DNA of 64,000 bases, from assembly GCF_014237865.1 (NCBI RefSeq), contig NZ_JACJUU010000011.1:1-64000 (forward strand), given 5' to 3'. Positions 47,391 through 56,133 of this stretch are shown one piece after another; position 1 is the stretch's first letter; every line of letters begins with the position of its first letter. The stretch comes from Pusillimonas minor (lineage in GTDB: Bacteria; Pseudomonadota; Gammaproteobacteria; Burkholderiales; Burkholderiaceae_B). Both the position numbers and the translations under genes were made by a program. Below the pieces are notes generated by a model. It was given only the letters and a program-made list of their open reading frames with translations, did not search any database and had not been told where the DNA came from.

Positions 47391-47469
47391 CTTGAGATAT
47401 TATTCAGGTTCCAGTAAGATTCTTGTGCATTCACAAGTTTTTTGCCCTTTTTTGGTTCGGAGCCAACAC

Positions 47470-48435
47470 ATGTCTCGACGCATCACCCGTTTTCTGGCCG
47501 TAGCATTGCTGGCAGTTTCCACTGTCGGTATGGTGGCGGTCTCTTTCGACGCCGAAGCGCGCCGCATGGGCGGTGGCTCAAGTTTTGGCCGTCAGTCTAC
47601 CAACGTTACCCAGCAGCGTCAGGCAACTACACCGCCGGCGGCAACCACCACGCAGCGCAGTGCGACATCGGCAGCGCCTGCCGCAGGCGCTGCGGCGGCA
47701 GGTACAGCGGCTAAAACCGGCATGTCCCGTTTTCTGGGGCCTATCGCTGGTATAGCTGCGGGTCTGGGTATTGCGGCCCTGTTGTCGCACATGGGGCTCT
47801 CGGGCGCTTTCCTCGAAATGATGTCCAGCCTCTTGCTGATCGGGTTGCTGGTTTTTGCCGTGTTGTTCATTGTTCGTCGTTTGCGCGGTGGTGCAGCGCG
47901 CCCGGCCGCCCAGGCAGCGGGTGCCGGCGGTATGCAGCGTAGCGCCGAGGTCTGGCAGCCGGCTTCGGGTGCATCAGCGCAACCTGTGGCTGCACAGGGT
48001 GCATCGGCGGCTCCCGAAGCTGACGTGGCTTCACCTGTTGACGAGTCCTGGTTCATCCCCGGCGACTTCGATACCCCCGCCTTCCTGGCTAATGCCAAAA
48101 AGCAGTTTGCCCAAATTCAGCGTATCTGGGACAGCGGCGACGTATCGCAATTGTCCGACTACCTTACCGACGACCTGATCGCCGAAATCAAGCCGCAAAT
48201 CGAAGCGCGGGGCGGCAAGGCCGAGCACACCGAAATTGTGTTGCTTACCGCCGAACTGTTGGGCATTGAAACCGTCAGCGGCGGTCACCTGGCCAGCGTC
48301 CGGTACTCGGGCATGCTGCGCGAAGCACCTGGTGCCGAAGCCTTCCGCTTTGAAGAGGTCTGGAATCTTTACAAAGCCGATGGCCAGGGCTGGTTGTTGG
48401 CCGGTATCCAGCAAATTCCTGTCGACGGTAACTAA
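47470..48435 (+). CDS. Tim44-like domain membrane protein
   Basis: A 321-residue protein with a signal-like N-terminal helix (about 5-28), a glycine, threonine and alanine-rich linker (about 33-85), two hydrophobic segments (about 88-105 and 110-133), another linker, and a C-terminal Tim44-like domain (about 195-318, FLANAKKQFAQIQRIWDSGD). The Tim44 fold is shared with a mitochondrial import component; the bacterial role is not established. It lies between ubiE and ubiJ on the same strand. ATG at 47470 gives the signal-like start. Confidence 0.85.
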   Translation: MSRRITRFLAVALLAVSTVGMVAVSFDAEARRMGGGSSFGRQSTNVTQQRQATTPPAATTTQRSATSAAPAAGAAAAGTAAKTGMSRFLGPIAGIAAGLGIAALLSHMGLSGAFLEMMSSLLLIGLLVFAVLFIVRRLRGGAARPAAQAAGAGGMQRSAEVWQPASGASAQPVAAQGASAAPEADVASPVDESWFIPGDFDTPAFLANAKKQFAQIQRIWDSGDVSQLSDYLTDDLIAEIKPQIEARGGKAEHTEIVLLTAELLGIETVSGGHLASVRYSGMLREAPGAEAFRFEEVWNLYKADGQGWLLAGIQQIPVDGN

Positions 48436-48475
48436 AATCCCCGTGAGTCCGCGCCTGCCCCCCTGGGCGTGGTTT

Positions 48476-48516
48476 GGGCCGGTGTCGCACCACGTGCGGC
48501 CACCGGCCCTTTGTCT
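48476..48516 (+). terminator. Rho-independent terminator after the Tim44-like gene
   Basis: GGGCCGGTG (48476-48484) pairs with CACCGGCCC (48501-48509), with an inner GCAC/GTGC pairing, followed by TTTGTCT. It would separate ubiE and the Tim44-like gene from ubiJ-ubiB. Downstream, to 48600, TAAACT at 48543-48548 is a possible -10 for ubiJ. Confidence 0.65.
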
Positions 48517-48600
48517 GTAGACCGTTGTGCGGCTAAAACCGTTAAACTTGGGCCTGTCATTTTTCTTGTCATAGTGCGCGCGGCCCGCGCGTATTGATTC

Positions 48601-49236
48601 ATGCTGCCTTTTTTTCCACCGCCACCTTTTGTTGCCTCGGCAGGCATCAGCGCCTTCAACCGGCTGCTGCGCCGCGAGCCCTGGGCAGCCGAACGGTTGT
48701 CACGTCATGCCGGTAAAACCGTCAGGTTTGTCCTGGGGCGTGCCGAAGTGTCGCTGGTCATTGGCAGTCAAGGCACATTGCAACTGGCCGATGCGGCTGT
48801 CGTGCCCGATGTCACGCTGACATTGCCCGAAACGCAAACCGGACGTTTGTTCGACGTCATTCGTCATCAAGACCCTGAGCACATTGTTGATGCCTTGCAC
48901 ATCCAGGGCGATGCCGGCCTGGCTAATGTGGTGGCTGACCTGGCGCGCCACTTGCGATGGGATGTTGAGGATGACCTGGCGCGCGTGGTCGGTGATATCC
49001 CCGCGACACGCATTATGGCCGGAGCGCGTGCCATTTCGCGCGGCTTTGCGGCGGCCAGCCAGCGTTTTGCGGGTAATGTTGCCGAATACCTTACCGAAGA
49101 GTCTCCAACACTTATGGCAAAAGCCCATCTGCCGGCTCATCAAGAACGCACGGCCCGGCTGTTGCAACAGCTTGATCAAATCGATCGTCGCGTGGCGCAG
49201 CTTGAACAGCGCGCTGCGTCGGGCAGGGGGCACTGA
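48601..49236 (+). CDS. ubiJ: Ubiquinone biosynthesis accessory factor UbiJ
   Basis: A 211-residue protein with an N-terminal SCP2 lipid-binding domain (about 15-115) and a C-terminal helical part with a coiled-coil ending ([16 protein letters not shown]). UbiJ with UbiK supports the Ubi enzyme complex by holding polyprenyl intermediates. Overlaps the ubiB start by one base (TGATG), a typical ubiJ-ubiB coupling. Confidence 0.92.
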   Translation: MLPFFPPPPFVASAGISAFNRLLRREPWAAERLSRHAGKTVRFVLGRAEVSLVIGSQGTLQLADAAVVPDVTLTLPETQTGRLFDVIRHQDPEHIVDALHIQGDAGLANVVADLARHLRWDVEDDLARVVGDIPATRIMAGARAISRGFAAASQRFAGNVAEYLTEESPTLMAKAHLPAHQERTARLLQQLDQIDRRVAQLEQRAASGRGH

Positions 49237-50792
49237 TGCTGACACTTTTCCGCCTGGTCGGCATTGTTTTTATTGCCCTGCGTTACCGGCTCGACGAGCT
49301 GGTATTGTCCAGCATCAAGCACCCGGTGGCGTATTCGTTGCTGCGCATTGTTCGTTTCGGTCGCCCGCCGCGCGACGATCGGGGTGTCCGGTTGCGCCTG
49401 GCCCTCGAGTCTTTAGGCCCCATATTTGTAAAGTTTGGGCAAGTGTTGTCAACACGTCGCGACCTGATTCCGCCCGATCTGGCCCTTGAACTGGCCAAGT
49501 TGCAAGACCGCGTGCCGCCGTTTCCGTCCGACAAGGCCGCCCAATGCGTTGAAGCGGCCTTGGGCGCGCCGCCCTCGACGCTGTTTCGCCATTTCGACAA
49601 AGACCCGGTGGCGTCGGCGTCTATTGCGCAAGTGCACTTTGCCGTTATGCACGACGGGCGCGACGTTGCAGTCAAGGTGCTGCGGCCGGGCATGTTGTCG
49701 ATTATCGAAAAAGACCTGGCCCTGATGCGTATTTTGGCCGGTGTGATCGAGCGTCTGGTGCCCGACAGCCGTCGCCTCAAACCGCGCGAGGTCGTGGCCG
49801 AGTTCGACATTTACCTGCACGACGAACTTGACCTGGTGCGCGAGGCCGCAAACTGCAGTCAGTTGCGTCGTAACTTTGGCCCCGAAACCGGTCGGCAAAA
49901 CCTGCTGATGGTGCCCGAAGTGATATGGGAATACACCACAACCACGGTATTCACCATGGAGCGGATGCGAGGTATACCCGTCAGCCAGATTGAACGTCTG
50001 CAAGATGCCGGTGTCAATATTAAAGACCTTGCCCGCATGGGGGTCGAAATTTTCTTTACCCAGGTCTTCACCGACGGGTTCTTCCATGCCGACATGCATC
50101 CGGGTAATATTTATGTATCTGATGCGCCCGAAACATTGGGGCGCTATATTGCCCTCGATTTTGGCATTGTGGGGTCGCTGTCCGAGCACGACAAAAATTA
50201 TCTGGCGCAGAATTTTCTGGCTTTTTTCCGCCGCGATTACCGCCGGGTGGCCCAGCTTCACATCGAGTCCGGGTGGGTGCCGTCCACCACGCGCGAAGAG
50301 GCCCTTGAGGGCGCTGTGCGCGCTGTGTGCGAACCCTATTTCGACCGGCCGCTGGCGCAAATATCGCTGGGGCAGGTATTGCTGCGCTTGTTCCAGACGT
50401 CGCGTCGTTTTAATGTAGAGATTCAGCCGCAGCTGGTGTTGTTGCAAAAAACCTTGCTTAACGTCGAGGGCATGGGTCGCGATCTCGACCCCGACCTCGA
50501 CTTATGGAAAACCGCCAAGCCGTATCTGGAAAACTGGATGCACGAACGGATTGGCCTTAAGGGCTTGAAAAAGCGCCTTGACCAGGAGGCCGGGCAATGG
50601 GCGCAGATGCTCCCGCAATTGCCGCGCCTGGTTCACGCCAGCTTGTCGCGCCCCGATACCTTGCCGGGCATGCAGCAAGAGCTGCACCGCTTGCGCAAGG
50701 CGCAAGAGTTTAATAACCGTTTGGTCATGGTGTTTGCAGCCGTTGTTGCAGTCGCAATCGGGGTAGCCATTTGGGTCATTGCCGGTCGCTAA
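49236..50792 (+). CDS. ubiB: Ubiquinone biosynthesis regulatory kinase-like protein UbiB
   Basis: Atypical ADCK/COQ8-family protein required for ubiquinone synthesis. The 518-residue protein has the KxGQ motif (66-69, [11 protein letters not shown]), the alanine-rich nucleotide loop [10 protein letters not shown], and kinase-like HADMHPGN and DFGIVG. One clear C-terminal membrane helix (about 493-515). Follows ubiJ. Confidence 0.96.
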   Translation: MLTLFRLVGIVFIALRYRLDELVLSSIKHPVAYSLLRIVRFGRPPRDDRGVRLRLALESLGPIFVKFGQVLSTRRDLIPPDLALELAKLQDRVPPFPSDKAAQCVEAALGAPPSTLFRHFDKDPVASASIAQVHFAVMHDGRDVAVKVLRPGMLSIIEKDLALMRILAGVIERLVPDSRRLKPREVVAEFDIYLHDELDLVREAANCSQLRRNFGPETGRQNLLMVPEVIWEYTTTTVFTMERMRGIPVSQIERLQDAGVNIKDLARMGVEIFFTQVFTDGFFHADMHPGNIYVSDAPETLGRYIALDFGIVGSLSEHDKNYLAQNFLAFFRRDYRRVAQLHIESGWVPSTTREEALEGAVRAVCEPYFDRPLAQISLGQVLLRLFQTSRRFNVEIQPQLVLLQKTLLNVEGMGRDLDPDLDLWKTAKPYLENWMHERIGLKGLKKRLDQEAGQWAQMLPQLPRLVHASLSRPDTLPGMQQELHRLRKAQEFNNRLVMVFAAVVAVAIGVAIWVIAGR

Positions 50793-50912
50793 AATTTGTG
50801 TTGTTGTTAGCCCGTTTTTCCGCTGACATATTATTGCGATGTTCTTCGCGTAGTATGTTTGGCAAATATGCGGTTTTTTGTTCGTCAAGTGTCGTTTAAA
50901 GAGAGATTTAAT

Positions 50913-51767
50913 ATGCTTTACCCTGAATTGTTCAAATCAATGGAGGCAGTACGCTGGAATATGGCGACTGATATTCCATGGGATGATTTTGATGGCAGCA
51001 AACTCTCCGATGAGCAAGCCTACACGATCAAGATGAATGCGATCACCGAGTGGGCGGCGTTGCCGGCAACCGAAATGTTTCTTCGAGACAATCAAGACGA
51101 CAGCGACTTTTCGGCCTTCATGTCGGTGTGGTTTTTCGAAGAGCAAAAGCACTCGCTGGTCCTTATCGAGTACCTGCGTCGCTTCCGCCCCGAACTCGTG
51201 CCCACCGAAGAAGAATTGCACAAGGTGCGCTTCGAGTTCGACCCGGCACCGGCGCTCGAGACCCTGATGCTGCATTTCTGCGGCGAGATTCGTCTTAACC
51301 ACTGGTACCGCCGGGCTGCCGAATGGCACACCGAGCCTGTCATCAAGGCTATTTATCAAACCATTGCCCACGACGAAGCCCGTCATGCCGGCGCCTATTT
51401 GCGTTACATGAAGCGTGCGTTGGCCCAGCGTGGCGACCTCATCGGTCAGCAGGCCCGCATGGCGTTTTCTAAAATTGGCGTGCTCATGGCCTCGGCGCAC
51501 CGTACGCCGCAGGCGCTGCACCCCACCAATTTGCACGTCAATAAAAACATGTTCCCCGACGACACCGTGCAATCGAAACTGCCTTCACCCGGTTGGCTCG
51601 AAACCTGGCTTGATCAGCAAATCCATTTCGACAAAGACTGGGAAGGCAAGGTCAGTTCGCGTATTTTGCATAATCTGTCGTTGCTGCTCGACAGCAGTTT
51701 TAAAACCGTACAAGACCTCAATCGCTACCGAAAGAGCCTCACACGCGAAACCTCTCCGGCCGTTTAA
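50913..51767 (+). CDS. Ferritin-like di-iron protein, acyl-ACP desaturase-like
   Basis: A 284-residue helical protein with a full di-iron ligand set: E46, then EEQKH (E77, H80), E125, then HDEARH (E155, H158). This E, ExxH, E, ExxH pattern and spacing fit the ferritin-like superfamily and recall plant-type acyl-ACP desaturases, whose motifs are EENRH and DEKRH. Oxygen-dependent chemistry is likely but the substrate is unknown. ATG at 50913 is chosen (GAGAGA upstream). Stands alone between ubiB and hldC. Confidence 0.82.
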   Translation: MLYPELFKSMEAVRWNMATDIPWDDFDGSKLSDEQAYTIKMNAITEWAALPATEMFLRDNQDDSDFSAFMSVWFFEEQKHSLVLIEYLRRFRPELVPTEEELHKVRFEFDPAPALETLMLHFCGEIRLNHWYRRAAEWHTEPVIKAIYQTIAHDEARHAGAYLRYMKRALAQRGDLIGQQARMAFSKIGVLMASAHRTPQALHPTNLHVNKNMFPDDTVQSKLPSPGWLETWLDQQIHFDKDWEGKVSSRILHNLSLLLDSSFKTVQDLNRYRKSLTRETSPAV

Positions 51768-51784
51768 GGCGGGGCAGCATCGTA

Positions 51785-52270
51785 ATGGCTGTTCGTTTCG
51801 AAAAAAAAATCCTTTCGCGCGCCGAGTGCGAGGCCGCAGTACGAGAAGGTCAATTTCCCCGGCCGCTGGTGTTTACCAACGGGGTGTTCGACATCTTGCA
51901 TCGGGGCCATGTCAGCTATCTCGACGAGGCCGCTCAGCTGGGGGCCAGTCTGATCGTTGCTGTCAACACCGATGCCTCGGTCAAGCGCCTGGGCAAGGGC
52001 GACGACCGCCCCATCAACACGCAAGAAGATCGCCAGGCCTTGCTGGCTGCACTCGAATGCGTCAGTGCCGTGACCGTTTTTGACGAAGACACGCCCCAGG
52101 CCCTGATCGAGGCGTTAAAGCCCGACCTGATTGTGAAGGGCGGCGATTACAACATGGAAACACTGCCCGAGACCGCAGCGGTCAGGCAATGGGGCGGCGA
52201 TGCCGTGGCGATACCGTTCCGGTTTAATCGATCGACGACATCGTTACTGAAAAAAGTCAGGCAGCCGTAG
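51785..52270 (+). CDS. hldC: D-glycero-beta-D-manno-heptose 1-phosphate adenylyltransferase
   Basis: Nucleotidyltransferase that makes ADP-heptose for LPS inner core. The 161-residue protein has TNGVFDILHRGH (31-42), and RFNRSTTS near the end. It equals the C-terminal half of E. coli HldE; the kinase half (HldA/RfaE1) is a separate gene not in this window. Also called rfaE2. Confidence 0.92.
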   Translation: MAVRFEKKILSRAECEAAVREGQFPRPLVFTNGVFDILHRGHVSYLDEAAQLGASLIVAVNTDASVKRLGKGDDRPINTQEDRQALLAALECVSAVTVFDEDTPQALIEALKPDLIVKGGDYNMETLPETAAVRQWGGDAVAIPFRFNRSTTSLLKKVRQP

Positions 52271-52299
52271 CAGGCCCTGGTTGACCCGTAGCACCCGCC

Positions 52300-53637
52300 T
52301 TAATTGTTATTTTGGCTTGTTAACAGGGCGTTTACGGCGCGCAGGTCGGCTTCGGTGAGGGTGCCGGCGACGGCTTTGAGGCGCAGCCCATTAAGCAACG
52401 TGTTATAGCGCGCATTGGCCAGAGCGCGTTGGGTTTCGTACAGCTGTTGCTGCGCATTCAAGACGTCGATATTAACCCGCACGCCCACCTCGTAGCCGGT
52501 TTGGTTGGCATCGAGCGAGGCTTTGCTTGATTTCTCGGCCGCCTGCAGCGCACTGACCTGAGCCAGACCCGAAACGACACCCGAAAAATACTGCTGTGTG
52601 AGTTGCACGGCCTGACGGCGTGTGGATTCGAGGTCGTAGCGGGTGCGTTGCAACACCGATGTTTGCTCGCGGACCCGCGACGAAATGCCGCCACCTGCAA
52701 AAATAGGGATAGACAATTGCACCCCGACGGTGCTGTCGACCGATCGTGGGCCGGCCTGCGGGCCATATATGCCGCGATCGGAGGCGCTACCCGACTGCGC
52801 GTAGAAGTCGAGTGTGGGGTAATGGCCGCTTTTTGCGATGTTGATTTGTTTTTCGGCAATGCGGGTAGACAATACGGCCCGGGCAACTTCAAGGCTGGCT
52901 TGCCCGGCTTGTGATGTCCAGTCGGTAATGCGCGCCGGCTGCGGCGGGGGCAGGTTGATATTGCCCGACAGCCCGGCCAACGCTTGTGGCCGTTCGTTGA
53001 TGATTTTCTGAAGCTGGTCTTGGCTGACCTGTAGCGCGTTCCGGGCTTCGATTTCGCTGGCGTTGATCAGGTCGAGACGGGCCTGGGCTTCGTAGGTGTC
53101 GGCGATGGTGGCGCTGCCCAGCTCGAACCCTTTTTTTGCGGCTTCAAGCTGGTTGGTAATCGCCTGCTTTTGCGCATCGAGTGTGACCAGGGTGTCTTGC
53201 GCGGCCAGTACCCCGAAATAGGCCTGGGCAACGCGTAGCAGCAGGTCTTGCCAGGCCTGTTGTACGGCCAGGTCGGCTGATTCGGCTTCGAGCTGTGATT
53301 GCTTGAGCTGTTCCCAGGCGGCGATGTCGATAATGGGCTGGGTCAGGGTGACGGCCCAGAGGCCTCTTTTTTCGGTGCTGTCGCGGTCGAGGTTGGTGCG
53401 GCGGACGTCGTCGAGTTCGGCGCCTGTGCTGCCGGTTAAAAAGGGCAGTAGCTGGGCGCGCGCCTGAGGGACTTTCTCGAGGATGGCGTTGCGGTTGGCT
53501 TTGGCCGAGGCAAATACCGGGTCGCGCTCAAGCGCCTTGCCCCAGATGTCGAGCAGGTTTTGTGTTTGGGCCGATACCGACCCTGCCCACAGCGCCAGTG
53601 TGGCGCTTGCAAAGAGATGCCACCGACGCCCGCGCAT
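52300..53637 (-). CDS. tolC: TolC-family outer-membrane efflux/secretion channel
   Basis: A 445-residue outer-membrane factor: signal peptide (about 1-23, ending VSA), then two OEP repeats of long helices (about 28-230 and 240-430) with YEVGVRVNIDVLNAQQQLYETQRALANARY typical split features of TolC. Acts with inner-membrane pumps or type I secretion systems, none of which is encoded nearby. Starts immediately after the pcm stop (TGAATG). Confidence 0.93.
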   Translation of the reverse strand: MRGRRWHLFASATLALWAGSVSAQTQNLLDIWGKALERDPVFASAKANRNAILEKVPQARAQLLPFLTGSTGAELDDVRRTNLDRDSTEKRGLWAVTLTQPIIDIAAWEQLKQSQLEAESADLAVQQAWQDLLLRVAQAYFGVLAAQDTLVTLDAQKQAITNQLEAAKKGFELGSATIADTYEAQARLDLINASEIEARNALQVSQDQLQKIINERPQALAGLSGNINLPPPQPARITDWTSQAGQASLEVARAVLSTRIAEKQINIAKSGHYPTLDFYAQSGSASDRGIYGPQAGPRSVDSTVGVQLSIPIFAGGGISSRVREQTSVLQRTRYDLESTRRQAVQLTQQYFSGVVSGLAQVSALQAAEKSSKASLDANQTGYEVGVRVNIDVLNAQQQLYETQRALANARYNTLLNGLRLKAVAGTLTEADLRAVNALLTSQNNN

Positions 53638-54318
53638 TCAGAATTTGAACTGAGGTTGCGCCGTGCCACGCAGCGGCTTGATGACGGTGTCGAATAGCGA
53701 CTGGGTTTCGAAGCTGGCGGCGCTGGTGCGTGTAATGCGGTAGGCCGTCATTACGGGCTGGTTGCCCACCACCACCACCATACGACCGCCCACACACAAT
53801 TGGTACTTGAGTGCATCGGGAATGACGGGTACCGAGCCGGTCAGCAAAATGGCGTCGTATTCGGCGGTTCCCCAGCCTGCATGGCCGTCGCCCACCTCGA
53901 CGTTGACATTATTGATGTGCTCGCGCTGCAGGTGTTCGGTAGCAAAGGCCGCGATACGGCTGTCGATTTCGACGGTGGTGACTTGTTGGGCCAGACGACC
54001 GAGCAAGGCGGCCTGGTAACCCGAACCGGTGCCGATTTCGAGGACGCAGTCGGTGGGTTCGAGCAAGAGATCTTGCGCCAGCCGGGCCTCGACTTTGGGC
54101 GTCAGCATGGTTTCGTGCGAATCGATGGCATTGATGATGAGCGGCAGCTCGACATCGGAGAACGCCATGGCTTGCATGCCTTGCGGCACAAAGCGCTCGC
54201 GAGGGACGTCGAAAAGGGCCTGGAGCACTTTTTTGTCGAAGACGTTCCAGGGTCGAATTTGCTGTTCGACCATATTGAAACGGGCTTGTTCGGTGTCGGA
54301 GAGACCGGTGGCGTTCAT
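53638..54318 (-). CDS. pcm: Protein-L-isoaspartate O-methyltransferase family protein
   Basis: A 226-residue SAM-dependent methyltransferase of the PCMT family. It has MVEQQIRPW at the N-terminus, RERFVPQG, the SAM loop LEIGTGSGYQAALL and TVEIDSRI. PCMT repairs isoaspartyl residues, but this shorter subgroup that precedes tolC in Burkholderiales may differ in function. ATG at 54318 gives the family start; the open frame further upstream would overlap thiD. Confidence 0.87.
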   Translation of the reverse strand: MNATGLSDTEQARFNMVEQQIRPWNVFDKKVLQALFDVPRERFVPQGMQAMAFSDVELPLIINAIDSHETMLTPKVEARLAQDLLLEPTDCVLEIGTGSGYQAALLGRLAQQVTTVEIDSRIAAFATEHLQREHINNVNVEVGDGHAGWGTAEYDAILLTGSVPVIPDALKYQLCVGGRMVVVVGNQPVMTAYRITRTSAASFETQSLFDTVIKPLRGTAQPQFKF

Positions 54319-54388
54319 AACATTCGATGCAAAAATAAAGATGAACCTATTGTACCCATTCGTGGGCGCCGGCGGCGCCCCGAGCCGT

Positions 54389-55198
54389 TCACCACCATTG
54401 GTGGAAATGATGGACCGGGCCGTGGCCATGCCCAACGGCAAGATCGTCGGCACGCAAGATGGCCGACACCAGATAGTCTTTGGCGCGCTGTGCTGCTTCG
54501 GGGAAGCTGTCGGTTTGCGGCAGCAGTGCAGCCAGTGCAGCAGACAACGTGCAGCCCGTGCCGTGCGTGTTGCGCGTGGCAATGCGCTGACCCGGTAACT
54601 CGATGAGCTTGTCGCCATCGTACAGGACATCGATGGTGTCGTTGCCGGGCAGATGGCCCCCTTTCAGGAACACCCATCGGTGACCATTGTCGTTCATGAG
54701 CCGGCGCAGGCGTTCGGCCATGCGGCGCATTTCTTTCAGGGTCTCGACCGGGCTGGTTTCGAGCAATACCCCCGCTTCGGGCAAATTGGGTGTCATGACT
54801 GTTGCCAGAGGCAGCAAGCTTTCCCGCAGCTCGGCAATCGCTGGTTTTTCGAGCAAGGCATCGCCGCTTTTCGCGATCATGACCGGGTCAAGCACAATGT
54901 GCGCCGGCTTCCAGTGGGCAAGACGTTCGGCCACGGTGCGCGTTACCGGCTGTTGGCCCAGCATGCCGATTTTTACAGCGTCAATGCGTACATCGCTGAA
55001 CAAGGTGTCGATTTGTTGCGCGACAAAGTCGGGCGGTACCGGCGCGATGCCGGTGACGCCCAGGGTGTTTTGCGCAGTAAGCGCTGCCACGACCGCGGTG
55101 CCATAGGCGCCCAGTGCACTCATGGCTTTGATGTCGGCAAGAATACCGGCGCCGCCGGAGGGGTCGACGCTTGCGATGGTGAGCGTATTGGGGGTCAT
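54389..55198 (-). CDS. thiD: Hydroxymethylpyrimidine/phosphomethylpyrimidine kinase
   Basis: Phosphorylates HMP twice in thiamine synthesis. The 269-residue ribokinase-fold protein has [14 protein letters not shown] near residue 12, [11 protein letters not shown], and the catalytic aspartate region [12 protein letters not shown]. Start overlaps the thiG stop by four bases (ATGA). Confidence 0.95.
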   Translation of the reverse strand: MTPNTLTIASVDPSGGAGILADIKAMSALGAYGTAVVAALTAQNTLGVTGIAPVPPDFVAQQIDTLFSDVRIDAVKIGMLGQQPVTRTVAERLAHWKPAHIVLDPVMIAKSGDALLEKPAIAELRESLLPLATVMTPNLPEAGVLLETSPVETLKEMRRMAERLRRLMNDNGHRWVFLKGGHLPGNDTIDVLYDGDKLIELPGQRIATRNTHGTGCTLSAALAALLPQTDSFPEAAQRAKDYLVSAILRADDLAVGHGHGPVHHFHQWW

Positions 55199-55998
55199 GA
55201 CTTGGTTTTGGACTGAATTAAACCTTCGGTGGGCGAGCTGGGGCTGGCCGCATAAAATTTGCGCGGCATGCGACCGGCAAGAAACGCTTCACGGCCAGCC
55301 TCAACGGCTTTTTTCATGGCGCTGGCCATGAGGACGGGGTTTTGGGCACCGGCAATGGCTGTGTTCATCAGTACCCCGTCGCAGCCCAGTTCCATGGCGA
55401 TGGCCGCGTCGGAGGCCGTGCCCACGCCGGCGTCGACCAGCACGGGGACGCTGGCCTGGTCGATGATGAGGCGCAGGTTCCAGGGGTTAAGAATGCCCAT
55501 GCCAGACCCGATAAGCGAGGCCAGTGGCATGACGGCCACACAACCGATATCTTCGAGCATGCGGCACTGGATCGGGTCGTCGGTGCAATAAACCATGACG
55601 TCAAAGCCGTCGTCGACCAGGGTTTTGGCCGCCTTCAGGGTTTCGGGCATGTTGGGGAAGAGGTTGTCGGCGCTACCCAATACCTCGAGTTTGACGAGGG
55701 CATGGCCGTCGAGCAGCTCGCGAGCCAGCCGCAACGTGCGCACCGCGTCGTCGGCGGTAAAGCAGCCGGCGGTGTTGGGCAAAATGGTAAAGCGTGAGGG
55801 CGGCAGGAAGTCGAGCAGGTTCGGTTCGTTGGCGTTCTGGCCAATGTTGGTACGGCGAATAGCCACCGTGACGATGTCGGCGCCGCTGGCGTCGATGGCC
55901 TCGCGGGTTTCCTGGAAGTCTTTGTATTTACCGGTGCCAACCAGCAAACGGGATGCGTAGGTTTTGCCGGCCAGCGTGAAGAGGTCGTTGGAGTTCAT
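55195..55998 (-). CDS. thiG: Thiazole synthase
   Basis: Forms the thiazole phosphate of thiamine from deoxyxylulose phosphate, a glycine-derived imine and sulfur carried on ThiS. The 267-residue TIM barrel has [33 protein letters not shown] and the phosphate-binding [18 protein letters not shown]. Its usual partner thiS is not encoded next to it; metH lies divergent upstream. Confidence 0.96.
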   Translation of the reverse strand: MNSNDLFTLAGKTYASRLLVGTGKYKDFQETREAIDASGADIVTVAIRRTNIGQNANEPNLLDFLPPSRFTILPNTAGCFTADDAVRTLRLARELLDGHALVKLEVLGSADNLFPNMPETLKAAKTLVDDGFDVMVYCTDDPIQCRMLEDIGCVAVMPLASLIGSGMGILNPWNLRLIIDQASVPVLVDAGVGTASDAAIAMELGCDGVLMNTAIAGAQNPVLMASAMKKAVEAGREAFLAGRMPRKFYAASPSSPTEGLIQSKTKS

Positions 55999-56133
55999 GG
56001 TTGGTTTATGCGGATTCAGAGTGCCTTCGAATGGTCATATTGTAGAGTCAGCGCCGCTTTCGTGCTGTGGGTCGCGGGTCATGAAGCTACAATACGGGAC
56101 AAAATTGTCTTTTTTTTCAACAGGTCTTGACGC

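Noticed and set aside
54319-54677. Extra open frames between pcm and thiD
   Set aside because: They overlap thiD on the same strand in another frame and lack start signals and recognisable domains; the true pcm start is at 54318.
55999-56133. TPP, cobalamin or SAM riboswitch between thiG and metH
   Set aside because: No thi-box, B12-box or SAM-box consensus was found on either strand; the gap is also short for two leaders.
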